A stretch of 64,000 nucleotides of DNA from Jiangella sp. DSM 45060 (GTDB lineage Bacteria; Actinomycetota; Actinomycetes; Jiangellales; Jiangellaceae): the NCBI RefSeq assembly GCF_900105175.1, contig NZ_LT629771.1:2790001-2854000 (forward strand), written 5' to 3'. Below the pieces are notes generated by a model. It saw only the letters and a list, made by a program, of their open reading frames with translations. It did not search any database and had not been told where the DNA came from. Below, in pieces: positions 1 through 7,129 of the stretch. The stretch's first letter is position 1; every line of letters starts with the position of its first letter. The translations under genes and the position numbers were made by a program.

Positions 1-1
1 G

Positions 2-67
2 GTGGGGGTCGCCCTGTCCGTCGGCTTCCATCTCTGGTTCGTGCGCCTGCACGGGAAGGCGTCGTGA
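2..67 (+). CDS. C-terminal end of a membrane protein (partial)
   Basis: The frame from base 2 is open to a TGA at 65-67 and ends in a hydrophobic stretch followed by a basic tail (…HLWFVRLHGKAS). This looks like the last membrane helix and cytoplasmic tail of a membrane protein that begins before the window. Its stop overlaps the GTG of the next gene (GTGA), so the two are probably translationally coupled. Too little is visible to name a family. Confidence 0.6.
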   Translation: MGVALSVGFHLWFVRLHGKAS

Positions 68-369
68 GCACCAACGCCGCCGACCCGCTGAGTGGCTTCA
101 ACGCCACGATCCACGCGCCCAACCGGCTGCGCATCTGCGCTCTTCTCGATGTCGCCGGCGAGGCCGAGTTCGGCGTGGTGCAGGAGCAACTGGGCGTGTC
201 GGCGTCGGTGCTGAGCAAGCACGTCACGGTCCTCATGGAGGCCGGCTACGTCGAGCAGCGCAAGGCGGTCCGCGACACCAGGCAGCGGGTCTGGCTGGCG
301 CTGACCCGGCAGGGACGCGCGGCGTTCCGGGCGCACCAGGCGGCCCTACGCGCGATCGTCGGCCCGTAG
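64..369 (+). CDS. Small winged-helix transcriptional regulator (MarR/ArsR-like)
   Basis: This 101-residue protein is essentially one winged helix-turn-helix domain. Residues 10-45 (LRICALLD…) form the first helices, and the SASVLSKHVTVL segment near residue 50 is the likely recognition helix. A basic wing (RKAVRDTRQRVWLALT) follows. It belongs to the short regulators that often sit behind a small membrane protein and control it. The GTG at 64 is chosen because it overlaps the upstream stop codon, the usual mark of a coupled pair. No ligand pocket or metal-binding cysteines are present, so the signal cannot be guessed. Confidence 0.8.
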   Translation: MSTNAADPLSGFNATIHAPNRLRICALLDVAGEAEFGVVQEQLGVSASVLSKHVTVLMEAGYVEQRKAVRDTRQRVWLALTRQGRAAFRAHQAALRAIVGP

Positions 370-846
370 CGACGCGCGGAGATTCGGGCGCCACGCGTGG
401 CCTTGTCCGCCCCGTGGCCCCGCGCGCCAACGGTGAGCAGAGGGGCCCATTCGCGTGGCGCACGCCGCCCGGCGTGGCGCACGATACGAGCCGGCGTCGC
501 GCACGAACGGCCGTGAGCCGCGGGGGCCACTCGCACAGCGCACCGCACGGTGTGGCGCCGCTGCGGCCCTGCACGCGACCTGGCGTGGCACACCAGCGCC
601 GCCCGGCCGGGGTGCGCGGCGAGTTGGGAACCCGCGCGGCCGGCGTGCGTCGAGCACGAGGCCGTCGGCCAGCGCGAGCGCTCGACCAGCGCGAACGCTC
701 GGCCCGGGCAAACGCTCGGCCGGGGTGAACGCTCGGCCAGCGTGAACGCCCCGCCGCGGCGTCAGCCGAAGGGCGCCGCGTGCAGGCGCTCGGCCTCGGC
801 GGCGTCGAGGGAGCGGGCGGCGAGCCAGGCAGCACCGGCCGCGGCG
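370..846. other. 477-bp gap with tandem repeats, no convincing gene
   Basis: Between the small regulator and the 3' end of the convergent kinase gene I see no reading frame with recognisable protein. The gap holds loosely repeated GGCGTGGCGCACG-like words (about 430-520), a 17-bp tandem repeat (666-750) and a duplicated copy of the kinase gene end (761-845). All six frames are open for long stretches only because of GC content. Confidence 0.6.
666..750. repeat. Five tandem copies of a 17-bp unit
   Basis: Units begin at 666, 683, 700, 717 and 734, each exactly 17 bp, with consensus CGGCCAGCGTGAACGCT and one to five differences per unit. The period is not a multiple of three, so this is not a coding repeat. 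It looks like a replication-slippage array next to the 85-bp duplication that follows. Confidence 0.8.
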
Positions 847-930
847 TCAGCCGAACAGCGCCGCGTGCAGGCGCTCGGCCCCGGCGGCGTCGAGGGAGCG
901 GGCGGCGAGCCAAGCGGCACCGGCGGCACC
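761..930. repeat. 85-bp tandem duplication of the kinase gene 3' end
   Basis: Bases 761-845 and 846-930 are two copies of the same 85-bp sequence, both beginning GTCAGCCGAA, with about six or seven substitutions. The right-hand copy contains the stop codon and last codons of the kinase gene. The left-hand copy lies outside the gene and is a leftover 3' end. Because 85 is not divisible by three, the outer copy cannot extend the reading frame. Confidence 0.85.
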
Positions 931-1830
931 GTCCAGCGCGACCCCGACGGCGGCCGAGGGCCAGGTGGCGGCGAGGCCGGAGCGGACCAGCCGGGCCAAG
1001 GGCGTGTCGGTGGTCAGCAGCGATCCGGCCAGCACGATCGGCGTCGCGTCGCCGGCCGTGCGGACCATCGAGGTCTGGTCGAGCAGGGTCGCGGCGGCCG
1101 CGGCGATGAGACGGTCGGCCTCGGGGTCGACGCCGGCGTGGGCGGTCACCAGTGGCGCCAGCGCGGCCAGGGCGACCGGCGGCTTGGCGTGCACCGCCAG
1201 GACGAGATCGGACACGACCTGCCGCGACGCCGGGTCGAAGTCCGTCGCACCGGTCAGGGTCTGCAGGACGGCCAGTCCCAGCGGGCCGGGCCGGGTGTGC
1301 CGGTCCAGCGCGGCCAACGCCACCTGCACCGCCGACCGCCCGAGGAAGAACCCGGACCCGAGGTCGCCGAGCAGCCAGCCGTGCGCGTCGATGATCTGCG
1401 CCGGCCGCCGGTCCGTGAACCGGGCTGCCAGCGACCCCGTCCCGGACAGCACCAGGGTCCCGTCCGGCGACGGCGTCCCCGCGACGAAGGCGGCCACGGC
1501 GTCGGCAACCACCTCGTAGGGGCAGGTCAGGCCGGCCGCGGCCCATCGCGAGGCCAGGGCAGAGGCAACCTCGGGCCGGTTCAGATTGTTGTCACCCGCC
1601 GACGCGATGACCGCCGCCCGGACGGATGCCGGGGACACCGTCGCCAGGGCCGCCGAGACGGCCGCCGACACGGCGTCCAGCGCCTTGTCCCGCGCGTGCG
1701 ACGTGAGGTTGGCGCCGTCGGCACGGCCGGTCCCGAGCCGGCGCCCGGCACGGTCGATGACGACCGCCCGGGTGGACGTGCCGCCGATGTCCAGGCCGAG
1801 TGCGAGCGGCCCGCCGCTGGCCTCCGTCAT
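847..1830 (-). CDS. BadF/BadG-type N-acetylglucosamine kinase
   Basis: This 327-residue protein starts with the ATPase phosphate-1 loop of the actin-like kinase fold (LALGLDIGGTSTRAVVID). A second glycine-rich site, LVLSGTGSLAAR, lies mid-protein, and a third, PIVLAGSLL, lies near the C-terminus. The pattern fits the BadF/BadG/BcrA family, which in actinomycetes includes N-acetylglucosamine kinases. The ATG at 1830 is chosen because it places the P-loop near residue 12 and has AAAGGA upstream; the frame is open further upstream but without family similarity. It is divergent from the RpiR-SIS-NgcEFG operon, which supports phosphorylation of an imported amino sugar. Exact substrate is inferred. 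Confidence 0.82.
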   Translation of the reverse strand: MTEASGGPLALGLDIGGTSTRAVVIDRAGRRLGTGRADGANLTSHARDKALDAVSAAVSAALATVSPASVRAAVIASAGDNNLNRPEVASALASRWAAAGLTCPYEVVADAVAAFVAGTPSPDGTLVLSGTGSLAARFTDRRPAQIIDAHGWLLGDLGSGFFLGRSAVQVALAALDRHTRPGPLGLAVLQTLTGATDFDPASRQVVSDLVLAVHAKPPVALAALAPLVTAHAGVDPEADRLIAAAAATLLDQTSMVRTAGDATPIVLAGSLLTTDTPLARLVRSGLAATWPSAAVGVALDGAAGAAWLAARSLDAAGAERLHAALFG

Positions 1831-1906
1831 CGCCACAAGAATCCTTTCCGCCCGGTCTCGCCCAGGCTGCAGCTGGGTCACGCTTCCGAAAACTCTCGCC
1901 AAACCC

Positions 1907-1937
1907 TTGACATCCGGCCATGGGTAGAAAGAATTCT
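1907..1937 (+). promoter_or_regulatory. Probable promoter and operator of the amino-sugar operon
   Basis: TTGACA (1907-1912) is followed after 16 bp by AAGAAT (1929-1934), a fair -35/-10 pair in front of the RpiR gene. The perfect palindrome AGAATTCT (1930-1937) overlaps the -10 and is a plausible RpiR operator half. The site is in the 163-bp divergent spacer and could affect the kinase gene as well. Confidence 0.5.
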
Positions 1938-1993
1938 CACCACTACGGCTCTGAGGGTCGCAGACGAAACTGACTACCACGCCGGGAGGTCGT

Positions 1994-2947
1994 GTGGCGG
2001 AAGGGACACTACCCACCGCGGAAGTGCCCGAGGCCGGGTCGCCCGCCGATTCCGTGCTGATGCGGATCCGGGCCGCACTGCCCGACCTGCCCGCCGCGTT
2101 GCAGCGGGTGGGTGAGCAGGTCCTGTCCGCGCCCGCCGTCGTCGCGAGGGCGACGATCCTGGAGACGGCCGAGCGGAGTGGGACGTCGGCGGCGACGGTG
2201 ACGCGGTTCTGCCGCGCGCTGGGCCTGCCCGGCTACGCCGACCTGCGGCTGGCGATGGCCGAGGAGACCGGCCGCTCGTCCGCCGTCGCCGGCTGGGAGG
2301 TCGACATCGGGCGGGAGATCCTGCCGACGGACTCCCTCCAGGAGATGCTCGACCTCATCACCACCGCCGACCTGCGGGCGATCCAGGAGACCGCCGCCCA
2401 GCTGGACCTCACCGAGGTCGAGAAGGCCGCCGACGCCATCGCGGACGCCGGCCGCGTCGAGGTGTACGGCATCGGCGGCAGCGCGCTGGTCGCGGGCGAG
2501 ATGCAGCTCTGCCTGCACCGCATCGGCATCCCGACGTGGTCGTGGAGCGACGTCCACGTCGGCCTGACCAGCGCCGCCCTGCTGGGCCCGAGCGACGTCG
2601 CCATCGCGGTGTCGCACTCGGGCGCCACCTACGAGACGGTCGAGATGCTGTCGGCGGCGGGCAGCCGCGGCGCCACCACCGTCGCGCTGACGAGCTACCG
2701 CAACTCCGCGCTCGCCGAGGTCGCCGACATCGTGCTGACGACGGCCATCCACGAGACGACGTTCCGGCCCGACGCCCTGGCGGCCCGGCACCCGCAGCTG
2801 ATCGTGCTCGACCTGATCTACGTGGCGGTCGCGCAGCGGCGGTACGAGACGACGGGCGTCGCCCTGAACCTGACCGCACAGGCGGTCAGCGCGCACCGCG
2901 CGGTCAGCCCCGAGACGGCCCGAGCACTGAAGAAGGAGCAGCGGTGA
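1994..2947 (+). CDS. MurR/RpiR-family sugar-phosphate-responsive regulator
   Basis: The 317-residue protein has an N-terminal RpiR-type helix-turn-helix (about residues 20-95; recognition helix around SAATVTRFCRALG) and a C-terminal SIS domain (about 140-280). The SIS domain contains the sugar-phosphate loops GIGGSALVAGEM and VSHSGATYET. Members bind phosphorylated sugars and control adjacent catabolic and transport genes. GTG at 1994 has GGAGGT at 1985-1990. Its stop overlaps the start of the SIS gene, so it is the first gene of the operon. Repressor or activator mode cannot be told from sequence. Confidence 0.88.
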   Translation: MAEGTLPTAEVPEAGSPADSVLMRIRAALPDLPAALQRVGEQVLSAPAVVARATILETAERSGTSAATVTRFCRALGLPGYADLRLAMAEETGRSSAVAGWEVDIGREILPTDSLQEMLDLITTADLRAIQETAAQLDLTEVEKAADAIADAGRVEVYGIGGSALVAGEMQLCLHRIGIPTWSWSDVHVGLTSAALLGPSDVAIAVSHSGATYETVEMLSAAGSRGATTVALTSYRNSALAEVADIVLTTAIHETTFRPDALAARHPQLIVLDLIYVAVAQRRYETTGVALNLTAQAVSAHRAVSPETARALKKEQR

Positions 2948-3699
2948 ACGACGTCAGCGCGGCCGCCTACCTGGCCCGGCTCAACGAGATCGTCGACAAC
3001 GTCTCGACGACGCAGCTCGACGGGGTGCACCGCGCGGCGGACATCGTCGCCGCGGCGGTGCGCGCCGGCGGAGTGGTGCAGGCGTTCGGCACCGGGCATT
3101 CGCAGGCGACGGCGATGGAGATCGCGGGGCGCGCCGGAGGGCTCATCCCCACCAACCGGATCGCGCTGTCCGATCTGGTGATGTACGGCGGTGAGGCGCC
3201 CGAGAAGATCCTCGACCCGCGCACCGAACGCGACCCGTCGCTGGCCCAGCGGCTCTACGACCTGGCCCCGATCGAGGCACAGGATGTGTTCGTCATCGCC
3301 TCGAACTCGGGCATCAACGGTAGCATCGTCGGGATGGCGCAGGTCGCCCGTGAGAACGGGCACCCCGTCATCGCCATCGCATCCCTGGAACACGGCGCGC
3401 ACGTGGAGTCGCGGCACCCGTCGGGGCGGAAGCTCACCGACCTCGCCGACGTCGTCCTCGACAACGGCGGGCCGTTCGGCGACGCCGTACTGCCGCTGCC
3501 GGGAGGCGGCGCCGTCTGCGCCGTCTCGTCCATCACTGCGGCACTCCTCGCGCAGTTGCTCACGGCGGAGGTGGTCCGCCGGCTCCTCGAGGCCGGCGAC
3601 ACCCCGCCCGTCTATCTCTCCGCCAACGTCCCAGGAGGAGACGTCCACAACGACGGCCTGCTGCAGCGGTACTCGGGCCGGATTCGTCGTGGTGGCTGA
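2944..3699 (+). CDS. UPF0309-type SIS domain protein (NagS-like)
   Basis: This 251-residue single SIS domain protein shows the phosphosugar loop AFGTGHSQATAMEIAGR near residue 45. The second loop (VIASNSGINGS), the HVESRHPSGRKL segment and the DNGGPFGDAV region are characteristic of the UPF0309 family. Such proteins bind or convert hexosamine phosphates. From memory, a Streptomyces member (NagS) acts on GlcNAc-6-phosphate and causes glucosamine toxicity; that function is inferred here, not shown. The GTG at 2944 overlaps the regulator stop (GTGA) and has AGGAG just upstream. Its place between the regulator and an NgcE-type importer supports an amino-sugar role. Confidence 0.8.
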   Translation: MNDVSAAAYLARLNEIVDNVSTTQLDGVHRAADIVAAAVRAGGVVQAFGTGHSQATAMEIAGRAGGLIPTNRIALSDLVMYGGEAPEKILDPRTERDPSLAQRLYDLAPIEAQDVFVIASNSGINGSIVGMAQVARENGHPVIAIASLEHGAHVESRHPSGRKLTDLADVVLDNGGPFGDAVLPLPGGGAVCAVSSITAALLAQLLTAEVVRRLLEAGDTPPVYLSANVPGGDVHNDGLLQRYSGRIRRGG

Positions 3700-3745
3700 G
3701 GGATCGCCGGACCCACACACCATCAAGTCCAGGAGAGGTTTCACG

Positions 3746-5221
3746 ATGTCCAGCAGCATCGAACGCACCCCTGCGGCGGCCGGAACGGACCGCCGGACCT
3801 TCCTGCAACGCGTCGCACTCACCGGCGTGGCCCTCGGGCCGGGCGCCGCCTTCCTCGCCTCCTGCGCGACGGGCGGCGGCGACGACGATGACGACAACGC
3901 GTCGCAGGCCCCGACGGGCGACGTGTCCGAGGACAACCCGCTCGGCATCCCGACCGACCAGCCCCTGCAGATCTACATCTTCGACGGCGGCTTCGGCGAC
4001 GCCTACGCCACCGAGCTGCACGAGCCGATGTTCAGCGAGCGCTGGCCCGACGTCACCATCGAGCACAACGCCGCCGTCGACATCGGCGCCGAACTGCAGC
4101 CGCGCTTCGTCGCCGGCGACCCGCCGGACTTCGTCAACAACTCCGGCGACGGCCAGATGGACACCGCGACGCTGGTCTCCGACGGCCTGCTGTACGACCT
4201 CACGCCGCTGTTCGACGCGCCCAGCTGGGACGACCCGAACGTGACGGTGCGCGACAGCCTGCTGCCCGGCACCATCGAGGCCGGCACGTTCAACGGCACC
4301 CCGTACGTCCTGAACTACGCGTTCACGGTGTTCGGCACCTGGTTCAACAAGACGCTCATGGACGAGAACGGCTGGCCGGTGCCGACGACGTGGCAGGAGA
4401 TGATGGACGTCTGCGCCGACATCGCCGCCACCGGCATCGCGCCGTGGGTGTACCAGGGCGTCACGGCGCCGCGGTACATGAACTGGCCGCTGCTGTCGAT
4501 GGCCGCCAAGCTGGCCGGTCCGGAGATCCTCATCGCCATCGACAACCTCGAAGAGGGCGCCTGGGGCCACGAGGCGGTCAAGGAGTCGGCCGCCGCCATC
4601 CGCCAGCTGGCCGAGAACAGCTACTTCCTCCCCGGCGTCGAGGGCATGGAGTTCCGCGACGCGCAGGGCCTGTGGGCGCGCGGCCAGGCGGTGTTCTGCC
4701 CGTCGGGCTCCTGGCTGGAGAACGAGGAGGCCGACGCCATCGCCGAGAACCCGACGTTCGAGCTGGCGATGATGCCCGACCCGCTGCTCTCGCCCGATTC
4801 CGTCATGCCGCTCGAGACCGTCCGGGCCACCGCCGGCGAGCCATACATCATCCCCGCCGACGCGAAGAACCCGCTGGGCGCGATGGAGTACATGCGCGTC
4901 ATGCTGTCGATGGAGGGCGCCCGCGGCTTCAGCGAGCGGGTCACCAGCCTCACGTCGGTGGCGGGGGCGTCGGACGGCGTGCAGATCGACGCGCCCGGGC
5001 TGGCGTCGGCGCAGGCCGCGCTGCAGGCCGCCGGCGACAACGTCGTCAACTGGTTCTACCCGAGCTGGTACCCGACGATGGAGAACCCCGGCATCGACCA
5101 GAACACGGCCGCGCTGCTGCGGGCCGAGATCACCGTCGACCAGTGGGTGGAGCAGAACGAGGCGGTCACGGCGTCGATCCGCGACGACGACTCCATCGTC
5201 AAGCAGACTCGCGAGTCGTAG
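3746..5221 (+). CDS. ngcE: NgcE-like sugar ABC importer, substrate-binding lipoprotein
   Basis: A 491-residue extracellular binding protein with a Tat-type lipoprotein signal: RR at residues 16-17 (DRRTFLQR), a hydrophobic core, then LASC with the lipidated cysteine at 40. A Gly/Asp-rich linker follows, then the family-1 solute-binding fold. The fold length and the following NgcF/NgcG-like permeases match N-acetylglucosamine/chitobiose importers. AGGAGAGG lies 7 bp before the ATG at 3746. No glycosidase is present nearby, so monomers or short oligomers are the likely cargo. The specific sugar is inferred from family and context. Confidence 0.85.
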   Translation: MSSSIERTPAAAGTDRRTFLQRVALTGVALGPGAAFLASCATGGGDDDDDNASQAPTGDVSEDNPLGIPTDQPLQIYIFDGGFGDAYATELHEPMFSERWPDVTIEHNAAVDIGAELQPRFVAGDPPDFVNNSGDGQMDTATLVSDGLLYDLTPLFDAPSWDDPNVTVRDSLLPGTIEAGTFNGTPYVLNYAFTVFGTWFNKTLMDENGWPVPTTWQEMMDVCADIAATGIAPWVYQGVTAPRYMNWPLLSMAAKLAGPEILIAIDNLEEGAWGHEAVKESAAAIRQLAENSYFLPGVEGMEFRDAQGLWARGQAVFCPSGSWLENEEADAIAENPTFELAMMPDPLLSPDSVMPLETVRATAGEPYIIPADAKNPLGAMEYMRVMLSMEGARGFSERVTSLTSVAGASDGVQIDAPGLASAQAALQAAGDNVVNWFYPSWYPTMENPGIDQNTAALLRAEITVDQWVEQNEAVTASIRDDDSIVKQTRES

Positions 5222-5231
5222 GAGCACGGGC

Positions 5232-6155
5232 ATGCGGCACGGCAAGTATCCCTTCATCCTGGCCTTCCTGCTGCCACCGGTCGGGATCTACGCGATCTAC
5301 ATGCTGTCGCCGTATCTCCAGGCCATCTACATCTCGATGACCGACTGGAGCGGCTTCACCTCGACCCAGACGTTCATCGGGTTCGACAACTACGTGGAGA
5401 TGTGGCACGACGACCAGCTGCGGACAGCGTTGCGCAACAACCTGATCCTGGTGCTCGTCGTGCCCGTCCTCACCCTGCTGCTCGGCCTGTTCTTCGCGTC
5501 GATGCTCAACGTCGGCGGCCGCCGGCGCGGGGGAGCGGTGACGGGCGTGCGCGGCGCGTCGATCTACAAGGTCGTGTACTTCTTCCCGCAGGTGCTCTCC
5601 GTCGCGATCATCGGCATCGTCTTCAAGTACGTATTCGCGCCGGAGAACGCCGGCGGCATCCTCAACCGGGTGCTCGGCGCCGTCGGGCTGGACGGGCTGC
5701 AACGGCTCTGGCTGGCCGAGCCGAACTACCTGATCTGGATCGTCGTGCTCGTCATGACGTGGTCGTTCGTCGGCTTCTACGTGGTGCTGTTCTCGGCGGC
5801 GATGCAGTCGATCCCGCGCGACATCTACGAGGCGGCGCTGCTCGACGGCTCCAGCCGGCTCACCACGTTCCGCAAGATCACCGTCCCGCTGGTGTGGGAC
5901 ACCGTGCAGGTGGGCTGGGTGTACATGGCGATCCAGGCGATGGACGGGTTCGCGACGGTGCACATCATGCTCGGCATCAACGGCGGCGTGCAGGGCGCCG
6001 GCGACGTCCTCGGCATCGCGATGTACCGCGAGGCGTTCGCCGAGTCCGACTTCGGCTACGCCGCCGCGATCGGCGTCCTCATGCTCGTACTGACCATGCT
6101 CGTCGCCGTGGTCTTCATGCGCGGCCTGCGACGGGAGAAGGTGGAGCTGGCATGA
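5232..6155 (+). CDS. ngcF: NgcF-like sugar ABC importer permease
   Basis: A 307-residue integral membrane protein of the MalF/UgpA type with six predicted helices, beginning RHGKYPFILAFLLPP. The cytoplasmic EAA loop that docks to the ATPase reads EAALLDGSSRLTTFRKI (about residues 200-216). It starts 10 bp after the binding-protein gene, with GGAG in the spacer, and its stop overlaps the start of the partner permease. Together with NgcG it forms the transmembrane channel of the importer. Confidence 0.88.
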   Translation: MRHGKYPFILAFLLPPVGIYAIYMLSPYLQAIYISMTDWSGFTSTQTFIGFDNYVEMWHDDQLRTALRNNLILVLVVPVLTLLLGLFFASMLNVGGRRRGGAVTGVRGASIYKVVYFFPQVLSVAIIGIVFKYVFAPENAGGILNRVLGAVGLDGLQRLWLAEPNYLIWIVVLVMTWSFVGFYVVLFSAAMQSIPRDIYEAALLDGSSRLTTFRKITVPLVWDTVQVGWVYMAIQAMDGFATVHIMLGINGGVQGAGDVLGIAMYREAFAESDFGYAAAIGVLMLVLTMLVAVVFMRGLRREKVELA

Positions 6156-7090
6156 CGACGACAGAGGCGCCGCCGCGCGTGTCCGATGGCAGCGGTGGCG
6201 GAGGGGGCGGCCGCGGCCGGATGCCCGGCGTCGGCGTGGGGGAGAAGGCGGTCGGCCTGCTCAACGGCGGGTTCCTGCTGTTCTGGGGGCTCATCACGGC
6301 ACTGCCGCTGCTGTGGGCGATCATGTCCGCGTTCAAGACCAACGGCGAGTTCCGCGTCGACCCGCTCGGCCTGCCGTCCGGCTTCCAGTGGGACAACTTC
6401 TCGCGGGCGTGGTCGGCGGCCAACATCGGCCAGTACTTCGTCAACAGCGTCATCGTCGTCGCGATGTCGCTGACGCTGACCATGCTGTTCGGCGCGATGG
6501 GCGCGTATGTCCTGGCCAGGTACGACTTCCCGGGCAACCGGTTCGTCTACTACCTGTTCGTCGGCGGGCTGATCCTGCCGGTCTTCCTCGCGCTCGTCCC
6601 GATGTTCTTCGTGGTCCGGAACCTCGGCAACCTGCCGGTGGTGGGGCAGTTCCTCGGGCTGAACAGCTATCTGAGCCTGGCGCTGGTGTACACCGCGTTC
6701 TCGATGCCGTTCACGGTGTTCTTCCTCACGGCGTTCTTCCGGACGCTGCCGACGTCGATCGCCGAGGCCGGGATCGTCGACGGCTGCTCACACTTCACGC
6801 TGTTCTGGAAGGTCATGCTGCCGATGGCCCGGCCCGGCATGATCAGCCTCGCCCTGTTCAACTTCCTCGGCCACTGGAACCAGTACGTGTTGCCGCTGGT
6901 CATCATGCAGGACCCGGACAAGAAGGTGCTGGCGCAGGGGCTGGGCACGCTGGCCACGAGTACCGGCTTCCGGGCCGACTGGTCGGCGCTGTTCGCCGGC
7001 CTGGTGATCGCGCTGCTGCCTGTGCTGATCGTCTACATCGTCTTCCAGAAGCAGGTGCAGGCCGGGCTGACCGCCGGGGTGCTCAAATGA
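6152..7090 (+). CDS. ngcG: NgcG-like sugar ABC importer permease
   Basis: A 312-residue permease of the MalG/UgpE type. A Gly/Arg-rich N-terminal tail of about 35 residues precedes six membrane helices. The EAA loop is EAGIVDGCSHFTLFWKV. The ATG at 6152 overlaps the NgcF stop (ATGA). No nucleotide-binding subunit gene follows; actinomycete importers of this type commonly share one ATPase (MsiK) encoded elsewhere, which I infer here. The operon ends here, just before a separate SoxR-like promoter. Confidence 0.88.
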   Translation: MTTTEAPPRVSDGSGGGGGGRGRMPGVGVGEKAVGLLNGGFLLFWGLITALPLLWAIMSAFKTNGEFRVDPLGLPSGFQWDNFSRAWSAANIGQYFVNSVIVVAMSLTLTMLFGAMGAYVLARYDFPGNRFVYYLFVGGLILPVFLALVPMFFVVRNLGNLPVVGQFLGLNSYLSLALVYTAFSMPFTVFFLTAFFRTLPTSIAEAGIVDGCSHFTLFWKVMLPMARPGMISLALFNFLGHWNQYVLPLVIMQDPDKKVLAQGLGTLATSTGFRADWSALFAGLVIALLPVLIVYIVFQKQVQAGLTAGVLK

Positions 7091-7091
7091 G

Positions 7092-7122
7092 TTGACCTCA
7101 ACCATTGTTGAGGTACTTGACT
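7092..7122 (+). promoter_or_regulatory. SoxR/MerR-type promoter with 20-bp palindromic operator
   Basis: TTGACC (-35, 7092-7097) and TTGACT (-10, 7117-7122) are 19 bp apart, the stretched spacing of MerR-family promoters. The spacer carries ACCTCAACCATTGTTGAGGT (7095-7114), with perfect 8-bp arms around CATT, closely resembling SoxR boxes. Only 7 bp separate the -10 from the ATG at 7130, so the transcript would be leaderless. The same architecture recurs at 47279-47309. Confidence 0.75.
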
Positions 7123-7129
7123 TGTCCGC

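Noticed and set aside
3560-5257. 565-codon open frame on the minus strand
   Set aside because: Antisense to the NgcE-like gene; composition is that of a reverse-frame shadow.
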